Positions 58,866 through 64,000 of a DNA stretch of 64,000 nt are shown piece by piece. This DNA is from Lantana camara (lineage: Eukaryota; Streptophyta; Magnoliopsida; Lamiales; Verbenaceae): assembly GCA_037501455.1 (NCBI GenBank), contig CM074855.1, positions 53,575,001-53,639,000 on the forward strand, read 5' to 3'. Positions within the stretch are counted from its first letter, which is position 1. Each line of letters opens with the position of its first letter. Both the position numbers and the translations under genes were made by a program. The notes below the pieces were generated by a model. It was not told where the DNA came from, searched no databases, and saw only the letters and a program-made list of their open reading frames with translations.

Positions 58866-61800
58866 AAAGGTATCTTTCTCATTGAAATAAATCTTTCTAT
58901 TAATTCTAGTTCTTGGATACTTGATACCGGTTGTGGAACTCATATCTGTAATGATGTACAGATGCTAAGTGAAGTCCAACAACTCAAAGAAGGAGAATGT
59001 GTCTTGAAGATCGGCGATGGCTCAAAGGTTGAAGCTCGAGCTTTAGGCACAATTAGATTAGATTTAGGTAGTTTTGAGTTAGTCTTGAGTAAAGTCCTTT
59101 ATGTACCGAGCATTATTCGTAATATAATTTCAGTTCCAATATTAGATTGTGAAGGTTATGAAACTTATATTAAGAATGGTAAATACTTTATCAAACGGAA
59201 CAACTCTTCCGTTCACATTGGTACTCTAAGTAATGGTCTTTATCTAACTCAAAATATCAATATTATGAATATACAACGAGAAACAAAGCGTAAGAGAGAT
59301 GACAAAGTTTCAGCTCCTTATGGCACGCTAGATTAGGACACATTTCCAAGAACATAATTAGCAAGATAAACACTTTAGGATCATTCTCTGAAAATGATCT
59401 CAAAGAGTTAACTTCTTGCGAATCCTGTCTCAAAGGAAAGATGTCCAAAGTTCCTTTTAAAGGGACTGTGGAACGTGCCACTAAGGTCTTGGATTTGATC
59501 CATTCTGATGTTTGTGGACCGCTCAGTGTAAGCACTAGAAACAATCATCAGTATTTCATAACCTTTACCGATGACTTTAGTCGATATGGTTATATATACT
59601 TAATGAAGTACAAATCTGAAGCTTTTGAGAAATTCTTAGAATTTCAAAAGGAGGTTGAGAACCAAACTGGTCACAAGATCGAAGCACTTCGATCTGATCG
59701 AGGAGGCGAGTATCTTAGTGAAGAATTCCTTAATCATTTCAAAGATAATGGGATTATTTCTTAGTGGACTCCTCCGGGAACTCCTCAGCTTAATGGAGTT
59801 TCTGAGAGAAGGAATCGAACCCTACTTGATATGGTTCGTTCCATGATGAGTTTCGCTGACTTACCACCTTCTTTCTGGGGTTATGCCCTAGAAAGTGCAG
59901 CAAAGATTTTGAATCTAGTTCCCTCTAAGTCAGTCCCTAAAACGCCTTATGAAATGTGGCATGGTAAAATCCCTAATTATTCTTACTTAAGAATTTGGGG
60001 TTGTCTTGCTTACATGAAGAGGACAGTGGGAGATAAGTTAGAATCTCGTTCTAACTTATGCTACTTTGTAGGTTATCCTTAGGAATCCATAGGATACTAC
60101 TTCTATGATCAATCTGAGCAAAAAGTGTTTGTTTCCAGAAATGGCACTTTTCTTGAGGAACCATTCCTTAAAGAAAAGAAAGGCAAGATGATAGAATTAG
60201 AAGAAGTACAAAGTGATCCCACACCACCCACTGAAGAAACGTCCCCTTCTGATCAACAACAACCAATCACGAATTTCGATACACATGAAAATCCTCCTCT
60301 GAGGCGTTCTGAACGCGCTCCTAGACAGCCGGAGAGATGGTATGGATTCTTCCATGAAATCTCTCAAAAGGATAATGATCCTTTGACATATGAGGAGACA
60401 CTTTCAGATTCTGACTCTGAACAATGGATAGAAGCCATGAAATCCAAAATGGACTCCATGAACTCCAACCAAGTTTGGACCTTGGTGGATTTGCCTGATG
60501 GGGTCAAACCCATAGGTTGCAAATGGATCTTTAAGAGAAAGCTTGGAGTTGATGGAAGCATTGCCGCCTACAAATCAAGACTGGTTGCAAAAGGATTCAC
60601 TCAAAGACCCGGCGTGCACTTTGATTAAACCTTTTCACCAGTTGCAATGCAAAAGTCTATTCGGATCATGCTTGCCATTGCTGCGTATTATGACTACGAG
60701 ATATGGCAAATGGATGTGAAAGCTGCCTTTCTCAATGGTGACATTGATAAAGACATTTATATGGAGCAACCCATAGGTTTCCCATTCAGTGGGAGTGAGC
60801 AAAAGGTTTTCAAACTCCAAAGATCGATCTATGGATTGAAACAGGCTTCTAGGAATTGGAATATTCGATTTGATGAATCAGTCAAAGCGTTTGGCTTCAT
60901 TCAAATTTCGAATGAATCATGTGTGTATACAAAAGGAATTGGAGACCTCAGTGCAATTCTTAGTACTTTATGTTGATGACATCCTTCTTATTGGGAATTC
61001 GAAGGATGACATAAAAGTGATAAAGTTATGGTTATCGAACCAATTCGAGATGAAAGATCTTGGTGATGCGTCCTATATCCTTGGAATTAAAATCTATCGA
61101 GATAGATCTAGAAGGTTAATAGGACTATCACAGTCGATGTACATTGACAAAGTATTGAAGAGATTCAATATGGAGTCAGCAAAGGTTAAGAACCTTCCTA
61201 TGAGTGTAGGAACATGTCTTTCAAAGAAGATGTGTCCTAAGACTAACCTTGAGAAGGAAAGAATGACTCATACACCTTATGCATCAGCAATAGGTAGCAT
61301 AATGTATGCAATGTTATGTACTCGTCCGGATGTGGCTTATGCACTTAGTGTGACAAGTCGTTTCCAATCTGACCCTGGAGATGGTCACTGGGCTCCCGTG
61401 AAGAATATTCTTAAGTACTTGAAAAGTACTAAAGATTTATTCTTAGTTTACGGAGGTCAGAAAGGTCTTACTGTCGAAGGATACTACGATGCAAGCTTTA
61501 CATCTGACTTAGATGATTTTAAGTCAATGTCAGGATACATTTTCTGCCTAAACGGTGGAGCAGTGAGTTGGAAGAGGTCCAAGCAAACGACTACAGCAGA
61601 TTCGACCACTGAGGCCGAATACTTAGCCGCAAATGATGCAGCTAAGGAAGGTGTTTGGATTAGAAACTTCATTCAAGAGTTGAATGTTGTTCCTAGCATG
61701 AAAGACCCTATTTCTGTGTTTTGTGACAACGCTGGGGCGGTTGCTCAAGCAAGAGAACCAAGATCTCACCAACGGATCAAGCACATTATGAGAAAGTATC

Positions 61801-61958
61801 ACTTAATCCGTGATATTATCAAAAGAGGAGATGTGCAAATTGAGAGAGTCACATCAGCAAAGAACGTGGCAGATCCACTTACTAAACCCCTTAGTCGAGA
61901 AGATTTCCAAGGTCATCTTCTGAAGATGGGACTTAGAGTAGCTTTGGAATGGCTTTGA
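58866..61958 (+). pseudogene. Copia pol of element H, broken
   Basis: Domains appear in copia order. Protease (WILDTGCGTHIC, about 58911) is followed by GAG-pre-integrase (HARLGHIS, about 59321, then CESCLKGK) and the integrase core (SDVCGP to SERRNRTLLDMV, about 59500-59840). Reverse transcriptase (KWIFKRK, DVKAAFLNG, YVDDILLIG at about 60967) precedes RNase H (TTEAEYLAA, CDNAGAVA, KHIMRKYHLIRD). A frameshift near 59300, stops at 59762, 60080 and 60626 and a frameshift near 60950 break it. Only the last 362 codons (from 60870) are continuous. Integrase before reverse transcriptase marks Ty1/copia. The stop at 61956 is followed by the PPT. Confidence 0.9.
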
Positions 61959-61961
61959 CGG

Positions 61962-61974
61962 GCAAGTGGGAGAT
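61962..61974 (+). other. Polypurine tract of copia H
   Basis: A purine-rich run GCAAGTGGGAGA lies directly before the 3' LTR start TGTTAGGAATAG (61975). Confidence 0.8.
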
Positions 61975-63014
61975 TGTTAGGAATAGTGCCCTAGAAAGCC
62001 GATTGTATATCCGCTTTGTGCTTTTCCTTATTGTAATCACAGACAATCTTTGAATGAAATAACGAATTGAGGCAACACTTCTTTATATGCTCTTGTTTGG
62101 TATGCGTTTACTTTAGTTGTGCATGTATGAGAACTCCCCTAATCCTGATGACTTTAGGACTCTACCATTTAGGTAAAATAGTTCATGAAACGAGCCCTAT
62201 ATCACATAAGTCATGATTAGTAAAATACTCCAAGCCGATGAGTCCTACCGACAGTGGGAGTGTCAACCTGACTCCTCTAAGACTTGCTTGTGGGATCACG
62301 CCCTTAAGAATGACCACCTTGTTTCATGGAGGTGAAAAGTGTATAGTTGATACGTGCGTGATACATGAGTGTGCTTACTTCAATAAGTAAGTTCACTGAG
62401 GTGCCCCGTGTGAGAACATTCCTAAATGGGAAAGGAAGTTTCTAGTTTAGGAAATAGAAACTTCTAGATTAGGAAATATCTCACGAGTCATTGATGTGAT
62501 TAATTTATCCTTAAGACTGGAGGTTCCTTGTCACTTTATGAGTTAACTCTGTAGTCTTAGGTATAAGCTTTAAAGGGTGTCGCCTTAGACAACTGATTCA
62601 AGGCTCATGCTGGGGCTGCACAAGTGATTCATGAAAGTGAATGAGAATCAAGAAAGGACCTACACTTGCATTTGCAAGGTGATCTCTTATTGTGTAAGTC
62701 ATTTATATGTCATATGGAGTCCTTGGCCAAGGCAGTAGATCAAGACATCAAGAAAAGGGTTTCTTGGATTGAGATGAAATGGATATGAAATGCACTTAGC
62801 TTTAAGACCGGATTATTAGGGTTCTGATTATTCCCTTACCCTAGATCTTGGTTGAGAGATAGTAAATAGGAGGATTGTATCTCACATGAATCAATGACTT
62901 AAAGGTTCTGTCGAATCGGAACATTCCAATTCAGCTAGGGGTTAAACACCTGTTGCTAGACTATGGTCATTTAATCTATGGACCGATTAATTAATTAGTG
63001 AATTAATTAATTGG
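61975..63014 (+). mobile_element. 3' LTR of copia H, truncated after about 1040 bp
   Basis: This matches 53768-54807 and stops at AATTAATTGGG, within a few bases of where the inverted-repeat arm begins in the 5' LTR. The expected plus-strand arm is replaced by an inverted arm (63015-63906). Confidence 0.87.
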
Positions 63015-63906
63015 GTTTTGGAAAACACGAATCAGAAAGCAATGGAAATTTAAAATTTTTCCAACAAAAGGATCTAAGACTCGCAATCGTGTAACCAAAT
63101 TCGTAGGGATTAGAAACTTACTTTCTTAATTGTCTTTCTTGAAGCGTTTCAAGCCACCCAAGAACGCTCTTCTCGCGGCTGGATCCCCTCTCCTTGATAA
63201 AGCTCGAATCTTCAAACTTCTAACTTGAATCTCTCTAGAGATAGTCCACCAACTTGACTACAATCTAACTTGTAAGGATGCTAGTTCTCTAGTTAGTGTT
63301 TAGGCTTAACCTAGGGTTTTGTTTATCTTGGAGAAAGGATGGTGTTCAACACATGAACCAAAAGAATTGCCAATTAGCTCTAAGGGGAGCTCGAGCTCCC
63401 CTATTTATAATAAGGGAGTGGCCGAAAATCCCTAGTCCTTATGGGCTAAGGATTTTGGTCCCTCTCTCCTATTACTTGATCATCAAGTAATTTTGACATT
63501 GACTTTGAATTCAAATTCAAATCAACTTTCAAGAGAGCTAAAATATCCAAACTATTTTTGGATAATTTTATACTTTATTTATTTAAAATAAATAACTTAT
63601 TTTTATCTAATCAATTAATTCATAATTAATTAACTAGATTATTTTTCTCCAAAATAAGACTTTCTTTTTAATTCAAAATTAAACCAAAGTCCATTAAATA
63701 ATCAACACATTAATTATTTAATCACCAAATAAATATTCACGCACATGCACACGTGTCCATGAAGGACACGTGTCACGCACGTGACCCACACGTGTGGAAC
63801 CCTTTGGCCCGATTAACTCGTTTAATCATTTTAAAGCCTCAACTCATGTAACCAAGTTGTTGTGTGTGACCCTCTAGGTTCTCAATTCAATTAGTAGTGA
63901 CCCCAA
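63015..63906 (-). mobile_element. Second inverted copia LTR arm
   Basis: About 890 bp match 52863-53767 in the same (minus) orientation, from the LTR terminus (TTTTGGAAAACACG, one base off the usual end) to GTGACCCCAA. As at 53768, it is followed immediately by a plus-strand LTR start. It differs from the first arm by scattered substitutions and a deletion in the CACGTG cluster, so it is not a fresh duplicate. Confidence 0.83.
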
Positions 63907-64000
63907 TGTTAGGAATAGTGCCCTAGAAAGCCGAATATTATATCCGCTTTGTGCTTTTCCTTATTGTAATCACAGATAATCTTTGAATGAAATAACGAAT
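63907..64000 (+). mobile_element. Start of another copia LTR (runs off the window)
   Basis: TGTTAGGAATAGTGCCC and the next 80 bases match the LTR starts at 53768 and 61975 with a few differences (for example GAATATTATA for GATTGTATA). Confidence 0.85.

Overview
This window is plant nuclear DNA made almost entirely of nested LTR retrotransposons. No host gene, rRNA, tRNA or CRISPR array is supportable. The evidence for a plant is: Ty3/gypsy chromovirus and Ty1/copia polyproteins of plant type, primer-binding sites matching initiator-Met tRNA, 5-bp target duplications, solo LTRs and deep nesting. The species cannot be named from the sequence. The setting resembles repeat-rich, probably pericentromeric or otherwise heterochromatic, chromatin.

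Layout. (1) 1-11207: a minus-strand decayed gypsy region, with an LTR of one family (E, up to 4338), a degenerate internal region (4339-7815) and an LTR of another family (D, 7816-11207). LTR E carries a 1.1-kb terminal-inverted-repeat element (2026-3155) with a palindromic repeat array. (2) 11208-36121: an old minus-strand gypsy family B arranged LTR-internal-LTR-internal-LTR. Internal copy 1 is split by the complete gypsy element A (15229-25355, TSD TTTAT, 1509-codon open polyprotein). The middle LTR is split by solo LTR C (26947-29992, TSD CATGC). (3) 36122-49972: a 105-bp LTR start (I), then the truncated end of a minus-strand copia element, then solo LTR G (minus, TSD GGTTT), itself split by the complete gypsy element F (38687-49843, TSD TATAT, 1492-codon open polyprotein). 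(4) 49973-64000: copia sequences head to head. A minus-strand gag and leader face a plus-strand element with broken gag and pol, around a partly palindromic LTR. A second inverted LTR arm and a further LTR start follow at the right edge.

How it works together. A and F look structurally complete and young: their LTR pairs are the same length within each element and nearly identical, PBS and PPT are present, and all gag-pol domains plus a chromodomain-like C-terminus are open. The other elements are decayed, truncated or solo, and record the order of events. Copia pol is broken by at least seven lesions.

Most interesting signal. All seven gypsy-type LTR families examined (A-G) contain the same apparent splicing layout in their sense strand: an upstream GT donor, then an AG acceptor opening a 55-73-nt micro-exon that ends at a conserved AG|GTGAGG donor about 1.2-1.4 kb before the LTR end. 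In both intact elements a 3' splice acceptor abuts the gag start (AG|GATG). The predicted intron would remove the LTR end and PBS from the gag-pol mRNA, separating translated from packageable RNA. A second shared signal is a hairpin just upstream of the polypurine tract with one compensatory base-pair change. Both are inferences from sequence and need RNA data.
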